Below, in pieces: positions 1 to 7,149 of a DNA stretch of 22,638 bases (positions are counted from its first letter, which is position 1; the number at the start of each line of letters is the position of its first letter). The position numbers and the translations under genes were made by a program. The stretch is taken from NCBI GenBank assembly GCA_900541885.1, contig UQKW01000033.1, forward strand, positions 1 through 22,638. Reading direction: 5' to 3'. This DNA comes from an uncultured Collinsella sp. Lineage in GTDB: Bacteria; Actinomycetota; Coriobacteriia; Coriobacteriales; Coriobacteriaceae. The notes below the pieces were generated by a model. The model saw only the letters and a program-made list of their open reading frames with translations, was not told the origin of the DNA and did no database searches.

Positions 1-101
1 AGACGGCGAGTTAGCCGGCAGGTCGGCATGTCAATCCTGGTCTAACAGAGCCTTATTTAATCCCCGTCCCAGAATAATCATTTAGGTGGAAGGAAAGACG
101 G

Positions 102-1205
102 ATGTCCAAGCCGCGTCGTCGTAAGCAGAAAAAGCAGGTTAAGCCCGAGCTCAAGCTCAGGCAGTTTGCCGCTACCGAGCTTTCCGACCAGCTTGCCGCC
201 CTTCCCTGCGCCGCCGACCTGCCGCGCTTTATGGTCGACACGGTCGCCGGCGCCTATGCGCCCGCCGATGCCGAGCTCATGATCGAGGGCTTCGGCGCCG
301 CGGCCACACGCCCGGTCACGCTGCGCGCCAACACGCTCAAGGCGACCGCCGAGGACATCGCTGCGGCGCTCGGTGCCGCCGGCATCGCCCACAACCCCGT
401 CGCTTGGTATCCGGACGCCTTTATCCTGCCCGAGGCCCAGGTTTCCGACCTATGGGACCTCGACATCTACCGCGACGGCAAGATCTACCTACAGAGCCTG
501 TCGTCCATGATGCCGCCTTTGGTGTTGGGCGCCCAGGCAGGCGAGGACATCCTGGACATGTGCGCAGCCCCTGGCGGCAAGACGACGCAGATCGCCGCCC
601 TCACCCAGGGCCAGGCACACCTCACGGCCTGCGAGATGAGCATTCCCCGCGCCGAAAAGCTTGAGTCCAACCTCCACCGCCAAGGTGCCAAAAACGTGCC
701 CGTCATGCGCATCGACGCACGCGAGCTCGACGAGTTCTTCCGCTTTGACCGCATCCTGCTCGACGCTCCCTGCACCGGCACGGGCACCGTCATCAGTGGC
801 AACGAGAAAAGCCTGCGCGGCCTCACCGAGCAGCTGCTCGTCAAGTGCGCCCGCTCGCAGCGCGCGCTTCTGGACCGCGCCATGGGAGCCCTCAAACCGG
901 GCGGCACGCTCGTCTATTCCACCTGTTCGATCATGCCGCAGGAAAACGAGGACGCCCTGCAAGAGGCCCTCGACAAGCACATGGATTGCGAGCTTATCCC
1001 CCTCGACGGCACACCGAGCGAAAGTGAAGCGCGTCGCGCCCAGGATGCCGGCGAGGAGCCGCATATCGAGTGCAACGCCCTCACCGAGGCCATCGCCGCC
1101 GGCCATGTCTCGGCCATCGCCAACGGTATGCCCGGCACGCTGACCATTCCGCCTAGCCGCGATTTTGAGGGCTTCTACATTGCCCTGATCCGAAAACGCA
1201 GCTAG
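102..1205 (+). CDS. RsmB/NOP-family (RsmF-like) rRNA cytosine-C5 methyltransferase
   Basis: A 367-residue SAM-dependent RNA methyltransferase expected to make 5-methylcytosine in rRNA in the cytoplasm. The N-terminus is very basic (MSKPRRRKQKKQ), which suits RNA contact. The SAM-binding motif I DMCAAPGGKT starts at D152. Motif IV LLDAPCTGTG carries Cys224 and motif VI YSTCS carries Cys275, the two cysteines used by the NOL1/NOP2/Sun family for catalysis and release of the enzyme-RNA adduct. The conserved N-terminal segment VTLRANTLKA precedes the catalytic core, as in RsmF-like proteins. The protein is shorter than E. coli RsmF and I see no clear C-terminal PUA-type extension. The start is set by the purine-rich stretch GGAAGGAAAG just upstream of the ATG. 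The rRNA position modified cannot be read from the sequence. Confidence 0.9.
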   Translation: MSKPRRRKQKKQVKPELKLRQFAATELSDQLAALPCAADLPRFMVDTVAGAYAPADAELMIEGFGAAATRPVTLRANTLKATAEDIAAALGAAGIAHNPVAWYPDAFILPEAQVSDLWDLDIYRDGKIYLQSLSSMMPPLVLGAQAGEDILDMCAAPGGKTTQIAALTQGQAHLTACEMSIPRAEKLESNLHRQGAKNVPVMRIDARELDEFFRFDRILLDAPCTGTGTVISGNEKSLRGLTEQLLVKCARSQRALLDRAMGALKPGGTLVYSTCSIMPQENEDALQEALDKHMDCELIPLDGTPSESEARRAQDAGEEPHIECNALTEAIAAGHVSAIANGMPGTLTIPPSRDFEGFYIALIRKRS

Positions 1206-1229
1206 CGCACGGATCAAAAACTCAACAAG

Positions 1230-1400
1230 CTATCTCTGTGCGCGTTTGCCCTGCTGGTCGCGATGCTGTTTAAGCATCGCGCGCTCCTTGCGTTCGGCCC
1301 TTTTGCCCTTAATGGCCGTGACCACAAAGTAGATGACCGCGGCGGCAACGATTGCGCCCACGCACAGGCCAATCGAGCCAAACATTGCTGTCAATTCCAT
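1230..1400 (-). CDS. Small single-pass membrane protein, 56 residues
   Basis: A short gene read on the minus strand, convergent with the methyltransferase. The product starts MELTAMFGSIGLCVG, has one hydrophobic helix at about residues 7-30, and ends in a strongly basic tail (KGKRAERKERAMLKQHRDQ...), so it should sit in the membrane with the charged tail in the cytoplasm. AGAGAGGTG lies 7 bases before the ATG, a good Shine-Dalgarno match, and codon use matches the neighbours; these are the main reasons to accept it. No family is recognised and no function is proposed. Small basic-tailed membrane proteins of this kind are common and mostly uncharacterised. Confidence 0.65.
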   Translation of the reverse strand: MELTAMFGSIGLCVGAIVAAAVIYFVVTAIKGKRAERKERAMLKQHRDQQGKRAQR

Positions 1401-1591
1401 ACCGCGTCACCTCTCTTTTAAACGGGACTTTCAAGATAGCACCTCGATCCTCGCCACCACAGCTCCTTCACGTTCTCCCGCCCTTCGGTCTAACGGATGG
1501 TGCGGCGGGGAAAAATCAACTCGTCAAACGATTTAGCATTCGCAATTCCGGCTGCATCGCGCCGGCCACCATCGCATAGAATCGAGCCTCC

Positions 1592-2683
1592 ATGGATACC
1601 CTCAACGACCTAAACGAACGCGTCGACGCCTTTGTCGGCACCAGCTCCTTCGACACGCCTGCCGCGGCAAACGACCAAGCTCCCATCGATGTACCCGCCG
1701 AGGTTCACGAGGACATCGTCGCCTCGGTCAATTTCTCCGAGGTCGAGCTCGCAGACGAGTTCACCGAGCCCCAGGTAGCCGTGACCCCCAACGGACTGCT
1801 CCCCATGGAGCCCCTGCCCATCGACGGACGTCTGCGCAAGGCTGCTCTTCGCATGCCCGACGAGATCGAGGAGGCCAGCGGCTTCACGCTCTTCGGCCGC
1901 CGCATCAAGTCGCTCATTTACACTACCGATGTCGCGGTTATCCGCAACTCCAACGCCGATGCCGTTTTTGCGGTCTACCCTTTCACGCCGCAGCCCGCCA
2001 TTACGCAAGCGCTGCTGACCGTCGCCGAGTGCCCGGTCTTTGTAGGCGTGGGCGGCGGAACTACGACCGGTAAGCGCTCCGTGCAGATGGCAGCCGTCTC
2101 CGAGATGCAGGGCGCGGCGGGCTGCGTGGTCAACTCCCCCGCTACTGCCGAGATGGTCGAGCACAGCACCAACATCGCCGACATCCCCGTCATCGCCACG
2201 GTCGTACGTTGCGACGACGATGCGCATGCCAAAGTGCGCGCCGGAGCCAAGATTCTCAACATCGCCGCCGGCAAAAACACGCCCCAGGTCCTGCGTGAAC
2301 TGCGCGAGCACTATCCCAACCTGCCGCTCATCGCGCCGGGCGGCAAGACGCCCGAGAGCATCCGTGAGACCATCGCCGCCGGCGCCAACGCCATCATCTG
2401 GACGCCGCCTTCGGCACAGCAGCTACAGACCGACATGATGCAGCGTTATCGCAAGATGAAGGAAGAAGCCACACCTGTCATCTCGCGCGACGATGTGCCC
2501 ATTATCGACCAGGTCGCCGCCGCCGAGGTCAGCCAGGTCGAGAACATGAATCCCGATGTGCCGATTCCCGACGAAGTCATCGAGCGCGTCGCTTCGATCC
2601 ACGAGCGCGTCGAGGAGCATCGCGCCAACCGCGGCCTCAAGCCGTCACTGCACGGCTTCTTCTTCCGCGGAAAGAAACGCTAA
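1592..2683 (+). CDS. Conserved TIM-barrel protein of unknown function, often labelled 'hydrolase'
   Basis: A 363-residue protein. Residues about 1-85 are acidic and low in complexity. From about residue 90 the sequence looks like a phosphate-binding (beta/alpha)8 barrel: alternating hydrophobic strands, the Gly-rich segment FVGVGGGTTTGKRS, then VVNSP, IPVIATVV, GAKILNIAAGK, LPLIAPGGKTPESI and GANAIIWTPPS. The order resembles a conserved Firmicutes/Actinobacteria family that databases usually call 'hydrolase' without experimental support. The acidic N-terminal extension and a C-terminal charged helix (RVASIHERVEEHRANRG) go beyond the barrel. The ATG has almost no Shine-Dalgarno sequence, but TAGAAT, a good -10 match, lies at 1577-1582, only 9 bases before it, so the transcript may be leaderless or nearly so. 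No substrate can be assigned. Confidence 0.75.
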   Translation: MDTLNDLNERVDAFVGTSSFDTPAAANDQAPIDVPAEVHEDIVASVNFSEVELADEFTEPQVAVTPNGLLPMEPLPIDGRLRKAALRMPDEIEEASGFTLFGRRIKSLIYTTDVAVIRNSNADAVFAVYPFTPQPAITQALLTVAECPVFVGVGGGTTTGKRSVQMAAVSEMQGAAGCVVNSPATAEMVEHSTNIADIPVIATVVRCDDDAHAKVRAGAKILNIAAGKNTPQVLRELREHYPNLPLIAPGGKTPESIRETIAAGANAIIWTPPSAQQLQTDMMQRYRKMKEEATPVISRDDVPIIDQVAAAEVSQVENMNPDVPIPDEVIERVASIHERVEEHRANRGLKPSLHGFFFRGKKR

Positions 2684-2695
2684 TCGTAACAGCAA

Positions 2696-2729
2696 GGCCC
2701 GCCCCACAAACGTGAGGCGGGCCGTTATC
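2696..2729. terminator. Bidirectional hairpin terminator between convergent genes
   Basis: GGCCCGCC (2696-2703) pairs perfectly with GGCGGGCC (2716-2723) around a 12-base loop. It lies between the TIM-barrel gene and the convergent degV gene. The following T tract is weak on both strands, so efficiency is uncertain. Confidence 0.6.
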
Positions 2730-2764
2730 GTTTGAGCAATCATGCAGCGACGTGATGGGGCAAA

Positions 2765-3656
2765 TTAATCCACGCGCTTGTCGCCCATAAAGAAGAGCGC
2801 CACCGTACCAGGTCCGGTATGCGAGCCAATCAGAGTACCGATGTCATTGATCTCAATCTTGCCTTTAAGCTGCGGAACCTGTTCCTCAATCAGCGCCGCA
2901 ACTGCCTCGGCATCCTCGCGGCACGCCGAGTGCGACATGATGCACTTACCCGAATAATCCGCACCGTCCTGCACGTGTGCCATCATGGTCTTAGCCATCT
3001 CGGAAATCGCGCGCTTCTTAGTGCGAATCTTCTCACGTGGCGACAGCTTGCCGTCGCAATCGACCGTCATAAGCGGGCAAATCTTAAGCGCCGTGCCGAT
3101 GATCGCGCTCGCAGCCGAAATGCGACCGCCTCGTAGGTAGCTCGACAGATCGGTCGAGAAGAACCAGTGGTGCAGGTTGAGTTTGTGCTCCTCGATCCAA
3201 GCAGCCGTCTCGTCGAGTGAAGCCCCGCTATCGCGCACGTCGGCGGCATATTCCAGCAACAGACCAAAGCCCGAAGACGCCCCCAGCGAATCGATGACGC
3301 GCACCTTGCCGCCCTCGGGATAGCGATCCGCAAGCATCTGCGCCGCGACGCAGGCCGATCCATACGTGCCCGAAATACCCGACGACAACGTCAGGTGCAG
3401 CACGTCTTTACCCTCGGCAACAAACGGCTCCCAAAACTCCTCGTACTCACCCACGCTCACCTGAGACGTCTTGGGCATGGCGCCCGCGGCAATCTGGGCA
3501 AAAAAACTTGTCCGGCGTAATCGACTGATACAGATCGTCCGTATAGACAACATCGTCGATCTCGTAATGAAAACACACGACAGGGATATTGCGCGACGCA
3601 AAGAACTCACGGGTTCGGTCGGCGGCGGATTCACAGGTCAGGACAAAATCACTCAT
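2765..3656 (-). pseudogene. degV family fatty-acid-binding protein, frameshifted
   Basis: The two parts of a DegV-family protein lie in different frames. The front part (MSDFVLTCESAADRTRE... to DKFF) starts at 3656 with AAGGAG 7 bases upstream. The rest (AQIAAGAMPKTSQVS... to the TAA at 2765) is in another frame. They join at a run of seven A on the plus strand (3500-3506), read as AAG TTT TTT T GCC. Removing one base restores a 296-residue protein, the usual DegV length. Family landmarks are present: KTSQVS, TLSSGISGTYGSA, LSSYLRGGRISA and GSHTGPGTVALF. DegV (FakB) proteins bind fatty acids and present them to the fatty-acid kinase FakA. No fakA lies in this window. The break may be a sequencing error, a recent mutation or homopolymer length variation. 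The body of the gene shows no other decay. Confidence 0.85.
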
Positions 3657-3975
3657 ATGAGGCTCCTTAAGTATTGCTACGCAAATTATCGCACAGCAAG
3701 CCTAAATACGATACAAATGTCCACTATTTACCAATTCGAACCATTGGCATTGAATATCTTTATCATCAACATCCCCATCCCAGCCATGGGCCAACATGGG
3801 CAAAATCATCCCCTTCGTCTCCACTTAACCGACACATCAACCTCAACTAAATCGATTTACCAAACCATTCAGCCGACAATTCAGCCGCTGGCGCAAAATC
3901 GAAACAAAAGCGGCGCATACTGATAAACGTTTGACGCTGTTTATCAGTTTTACCAGCCCCATCGGAAGGTGTTTC
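3657..3975. other. Intergenic region between degV and fbp, AT-richer, with a leader hairpin
   Basis: This divergent region holds the degV Shine-Dalgarno and candidate promoter at its left end and the fbp leader at its right end. ACTGATAAAC (3919-3928) and GTTTATCAGT (3939-3948) form a perfect 10-bp inverted repeat with a 10-base spacer, followed by TTTT, ending 27 bases before the fbp ATG. It could be an operator or a weak attenuator. The repeated word ATTCAGCCG occurs twice near 3868-3890. No convincing gene is seen here. Confidence 0.5.
3685..3693 (-). promoter_or_regulatory. Candidate extended -10 promoter element for degV
   Basis: On the minus strand TGC-GATAAT matches an extended -10 (TGn plus a hexamer with 5 of 6 consensus bases) about 30 bases before the degV ATG. 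No convincing -35 was found, which is tolerated with extended -10 promoters. Assigned by eye. Confidence 0.35.
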
Positions 3976-5892
3976 ATGGTAGTATTCGATCGCAACCCGC
4001 AAGACTTTAAGTATCTGCGCCTGCTGTCGAGACAGTTCCCCACCGAACAATCCGCATTTACCGAAATTATCAACCTCTCGGCCATCCTCAACCTACCCAA
4101 GGGCACCGAGCATTTTATGAGCGACGTGCATGGCGAGTACGAAGCCTTTATGCACATCCTCAACAACTGCTCGGGCGTCGTGCGCGAACATGTCGACGAA
4201 ATCTTTGGCGACACGCTCACCTTCGACGAAAAGGGCGAGCTGTGCACGCTCATCTACTACCCGCGCGAGAAGATCGAGCTGGCCCGCAGCCAGCACGAGG
4301 ACTCCCCCACCTGGTACAAGACAATGCTCGACCAGCTCATCATGGTTGCCCGCTCCCTTTCGAGCCGCTACACCCGCTCCAAGGTGCGTAAGGCCATCCC
4401 GCGCGATTACGCCTACATCATCGACGAGTTGCTGCACACGCATCCGGACGAGAACAACTATCGTGTGCGCTATCACGAGCGCATTATCGAATCCATCTTG
4501 GAGACCGCCAGCGCCGACGACTTTATCGAGTCGCTCGCCTCGCTCATCAAGCGCCTGGCCGTCGACCACCTGCACCTAGTGGGCGATATCTTCGACCGTG
4601 GCGGCGGCGCTGCCAAGATTATGGACCGCCTGCTCACCTACCATTCGCTCGACATTCAGTGGGGCAACCACGACCTACTGTGGATGGGCGCCGCTGCCGG
4701 CGAGCCCGCCTGCATCGCCACGGTGCTGCGTAACAACCTGCGCTACGACAATTACGAGATCCTCGAGAACGACTACGGCATCTCGCTGCGCGAGCTCGTC
4801 GCCTTTGCCGATGCCACCTATACCGCCGGCGAGCCCATCACCCCGCTGATTAAAGCCGTCAACGTCCTGCTCTTTAAGCTCGAGGGCCAGATTATCCAGC
4901 GCCACCCCGAGTTCGATATGGCCGACCGCCTGCTGCTCGACAAGATCGATCACGGCGCCGGCACAGTCACGCTTGCCGACGGCAGCGTGTGGCCGCTCAC
5001 GACCAACGACTTCCCCACCGTCGATCCGGCGGACCCCTACACGCTCACGTCCCAGGAGCAACACATCATCGACAAGCTCGTGTCCGAGTTTGTCACCGCC
5101 GATCACCTGCATCGCCATATCGATTTCCTCTACACCCACGGCTCGATGTACAAGGTCACCAACGGCAACCTACTGTTCCATGGCTGCGTGCCGCTCAACG
5201 AAGATGGTACCTTTAGCAGCATGAACTGCCTGGGTACCTGGCACGCCGGCCGCGATTATCTCGATTTTTGCGACCGCATTGCCCGCCGCGCCTGGCGCGA
5301 GGGCGACCGCGAGGCTCTCGACTGGATGTGGTACCTGTGGATCGGCTTTAACTCACCCGCCAGCGGACGCCTGGTGCGCACGTTCGAGCGCGCCTACATC
5401 GCCGACAAGAGCACGTGGGTCGAGCCGATGGACCCGTACTTTACGCTTACCAAGTCGCCCTCGGTCTGCGACGACATCATGCGCGAGTTCGGCGTTGCCC
5501 CCATGGCATGTTCGCCGACCGGCCACATCATCAACGGCCACACGCCCGTTAAAACCACCAAGGGCGAGCAGCCCATCCGCGCCGAGGGCAAGCTGCTGGT
5601 CATCGATGGCGGCTTCTGCCGCGCTTACCATCCCAAGACGGGCATCGCCGGCTATACGCTCATCTCGAGCTCGCGCGGCTGCCGCCTCAAGTCGCACCGG
5701 GCCTTTACGACGGTTGCCGAGGCACTCACGCGCAACGTGGACATCGAAAGCGAGACCAACCGTTTTGACCAAGCGGACCGTCGCCGCATGGTGAGCGACA
5801 CCGATACTGGCGCCAAGATCCGCAGCCAAATCCAAGACCTGCGTCAGCTGCTCGATGCATATAGAAACGGTGCTATCGAGGAGCGCGCCTAG
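3976..5892 (+). CDS. fbp: Class III fructose-1,6-bisphosphatase
   Basis: A 638-residue enzyme that hydrolyses fructose 1,6-bisphosphate to fructose 6-phosphate in gluconeogenesis. It is the large, metallophosphatase-fold type (as in Bacillus Fbp) and not the classical type. Metallophosphatase motifs are clear: MSDVHGEYEAF (about 48-58), HLVGDIFDRGGG (about 200-211) and QWGNHDLLWMG (about 228-238), followed by SGRLVRTFERAY and, near the C-terminus, GHTPVKTTKGE and VIDGGFCRAYHPKTGIAGY. Length fits the family (about 640-670). The start at 3976 is chosen because GGAAGG lies 6 bases upstream; a longer in-frame reading from 3931 would run through a leader hairpin and lacks a ribosome site. An inverted repeat 27 bases before the start hints at control. 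A GtrA gene follows after a structured 78-base gap. Confidence 0.96.
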   Translation: MVVFDRNPQDFKYLRLLSRQFPTEQSAFTEIINLSAILNLPKGTEHFMSDVHGEYEAFMHILNNCSGVVREHVDEIFGDTLTFDEKGELCTLIYYPREKIELARSQHEDSPTWYKTMLDQLIMVARSLSSRYTRSKVRKAIPRDYAYIIDELLHTHPDENNYRVRYHERIIESILETASADDFIESLASLIKRLAVDHLHLVGDIFDRGGGAAKIMDRLLTYHSLDIQWGNHDLLWMGAAAGEPACIATVLRNNLRYDNYEILENDYGISLRELVAFADATYTAGEPITPLIKAVNVLLFKLEGQIIQRHPEFDMADRLLLDKIDHGAGTVTLADGSVWPLTTNDFPTVDPADPYTLTSQEQHIIDKLVSEFVTADHLHRHIDFLYTHGSMYKVTNGNLLFHGCVPLNEDGTFSSMNCLGTWHAGRDYLDFCDRIARRAWREGDREALDWMWYLWIGFNSPASGRLVRTFERAYIADKSTWVEPMDPYFTLTKSPSVCDDIMREFGVAPMACSPTGHIINGHTPVKTTKGEQPIRAEGKLLVIDGGFCRAYHPKTGIAGYTLISSSRGCRLKSHRAFTTVAEALTRNVDIESETNRFDQADRRRMVSDTDTGAKIRSQIQDLRQLLDAYRNGAIEERA

Positions 5893-5898
5893 CACCAC

Positions 5899-5953
5899 CC
5901 GCGGGGATTGGCTAAACTTGCTGAGTTTGTCATCCCCGCGGCGCTTCGGCGCC
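5899..5953 (+). promoter_or_regulatory. Composite RNA stem-loops between fbp and the first gtrA-like gene
   Basis: CCGCGGGGAT (5899-5908) pairs perfectly with ATCCCCGCGG (5932-5941). Inside it AAACT (5914-5918) pairs with AGTTT (5924-5928). Overlapping the right arm is GGCGC-TTCG-GCGCC (5940-5953), a stem closed by a UUCG tetraloop. No T tract follows, so this is not a standard terminator; it may shield the fbp mRNA 3' end or tune downstream expression. Confidence 0.6.
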
Positions 5954-5970
5954 AGCTTAAGGCAGGTACC

Positions 5971-6363
5971 ATGCAAAAGCTCCTTGCGCAGATCATGAAA
6001 TTTGGCGTCGTCGGTGTCATTGCCACGGTTATCGACTTTGGCATTATGAATCTGCTCCACTACGGTCTGGGCCTCAACATCCTAATCGCCAACACCAGCG
6101 GCTTTATCATCTCACTCATCTTTAACTACCTCGCAAGCATGAAGTACGTGTTTGCGCACAAGGAAGGCATGAGCCGCCGCGAGTTCATCATCTTTGTCGT
6201 GCTGTCCGTGATCGGTTTGGTGCTCAACGACGGCATCGTGCTGGCGCTCAACGCCGGCCTGGGACTCGAGGCCAATATCGCCAAGATCTGCGCCACCGCG
6301 CTCGTCATGGTCTACAACTTTGTGACCCGAAAAATCTTCCTGGAGGGCGACGAGACAAAATAG
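5971..6363 (+). CDS. GtrA-family membrane protein
   Basis: A 130-residue integral membrane protein with four predicted hydrophobic helices, the GtrA family pattern: KFGVVGVIATVIDFG, then LIANTSGFIISLIFNYLAS, the family signature MKYVFAHKEGMSRREF, a third helix FVVLSVIGLVLND and a final helix ending in VYNFVTRKIFLEG. GtrA proteins are thought to help flip or transfer lipid-linked sugars for cell-surface glycan modification, though many are uncharacterised. The start at 5971 is chosen for TTAAGGCAGG just upstream; a TTG at 5908 would give a 151-residue form but falls inside a hairpin arm. It lies downstream of fbp and is followed by a hairpin. A related GtrA gene follows at 6583. Confidence 0.88.
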   Translation: MQKLLAQIMKFGVVGVIATVIDFGIMNLLHYGLGLNILIANTSGFIISLIFNYLASMKYVFAHKEGMSRREFIIFVVLSVIGLVLNDGIVLALNAGLGLEANIAKICATALVMVYNFVTRKIFLEGDETK

Positions 6364-6389
6364 CTCGAAACCCCTGCAGCATTACGGCG

Positions 6390-6429
6390 CCCACGGACGA
6401 CGCGCACTCAGCGCAGTATCGTCCGTGGG
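6390..6429 (+). terminator. Hairpin downstream of the first GtrA gene
   Basis: CCCACGGACGA (6390-6400) and TCGTCCGTGGG (6419-6429) form a perfect 11-bp stem with an 18-base loop, 26 bases after the stop codon. It is followed by GTCGCTCGTTT rather than a clean T tract, so it may act as a weak terminator or 3'-end protector. Confidence 0.5.
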
Positions 6430-6446
6430 TGTCGCTCGTTTACGGG

Positions 6447-6485
6447 CAAATTTTCAACGTTTGCGGATTAGCTCTTGAAAATTTG
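6447..6485. repeat. AT-rich 11-bp perfect inverted repeat upstream of the second GtrA gene
   Basis: CAAATTTTCAA (6447-6457) and TTGAAAATTTG (6475-6485) are perfect inverted copies separated by 17 bases. The arms are strikingly AT-rich for this genome. They lie about 100 bases before the GTG start of the second GtrA gene, a position that suits an operator next to a promoter. No T tract follows. Confidence 0.5.
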
Positions 6486-6582
6486 GCGAGTTCATATAGT
6501 TCTTGGCAAAGACCTTACGTTTCCCTTGTAAAAGCTCTAAAGTATCCTCTGCTCGATTCATCAACGCATTGGATGTGATTAC

Positions 6583-6990
6583 GTGCGCAAGGCGCTGGCA
6601 CAACCTCATACCAAGCAGTTCCTCAAGTTTGCCGTCGTGGGTCTTATCTCCTTTGGCATCGACTGGGGCATGCTCATTGCGCTCGTCGAGCTGTTCCACC
6701 TCGACTTTTTGATGAGCACCACGGTTTCGTTTATCACGTCCGTCGTGGTCAACTACTGGCTCAGCATGAAGTACGTGTTCGACCACCGCGAGGGCATGAG
6801 CCGCAAGCGCGAGTTCACGATCTTCACCATCCTGTCGGTGATCGGCCTGGGCCTCAACGACCTGTACATGTTTGTGGGCGTCACGTTTTTGAGCATCGGC
6901 TACCAGGCCATGAAGGCCATCGCCACGTTCCTCGTCACCTGGTACAACTACTTCAGCCGCCGCTTCTTCCTCGAGGGCGCACGGTCGTAG
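6583..6990 (+). CDS. GtrA-family membrane protein, paralogue of the preceding one
   Basis: A 135-residue four-helix membrane protein clearly related to the product at 5971: FLKFAVVGLISFGIDWG, FITSVVVNYWLS, the signature MKYVFDHREGMSRKREF, ILSVIGLGLNDLY and WYNYFSRRFFLEG all line up with the upstream copy. The likely role is the same, membrane transfer of lipid-linked sugars for surface glycans, but no glycosyltransferase partner lies nearby. The start is a GTG, preceded by GGATGTG, a modest ribosome site. It is separated from the first copy by a hairpin and an AT-rich inverted repeat, so it probably has its own promoter. A strong terminator follows. Tandem duplication and divergence is the simplest history. 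Confidence 0.88.
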   Translation: MRKALAQPHTKQFLKFAVVGLISFGIDWGMLIALVELFHLDFLMSTTVSFITSVVVNYWLSMKYVFDHREGMSRKREFTIFTILSVIGLGLNDLYMFVGVTFLSIGYQAMKAIATFLVTWYNYFSRRFFLEGARS

Positions 6991-7016
6991 TCGATTCACT
7001 ATTTGCTTGAATGTAT

Positions 7017-7050
7017 AACCGGTTGGAATTCCCATTCCAACCGGTTTTTT
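7017..7050 (+). terminator. Strong rho-independent terminator after the second GtrA gene
   Basis: AACCGGTTGGAAT (7017-7029) pairs perfectly with ATTCCAACCGGTT (7034-7046) around the loop TCCC, followed by six T (7045-7050). Confidence 0.9.
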
Positions 7051-7089
7051 GTTTGCCGAGAGACCCGGCGACCCAGTCCAATTCGCGTT

Positions 7090-7127
7090 AAAAACGGGCG
7101 GCCCGGATGTTTGTCCGAACCGCCCGT
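7090..7127 (-). terminator. Rho-independent terminator of the DUF4430 operon
   Basis: On the minus strand ACGGGCGG...CCGCCCGT (7127-7094) forms an 8-bp stem with extra inner pairing, followed by five T (7094-7090). It lies 22 bases after the stop codon of the membrane-anchored DUF4430 gene and closes the riboswitch-controlled unit. Confidence 0.85.
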
Positions 7128-7149
7128 CTGACGCGCTATGTCGAGGCCT

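Noticed and set aside
3500..3506. Programmed ribosomal frameshift in degV
   Set aside because: The shift needed is +1 at a T run, which does not fit the usual -1 slippery heptamer, and the family does not use frameshifting. A one-base indel is simpler.
3780..3806. CATGGGCCAACATGGGC before fbp as a third copy of the lipoprotein motif
   Set aside because: Only TGGGCCA is shared; the rest does not match.
3471..3923. Open frame on the plus strand reaching into the degV-fbp gap
   Set aside because: It begins inside the antisense of degV, lacks a ribosome site and has no recognisable pattern.
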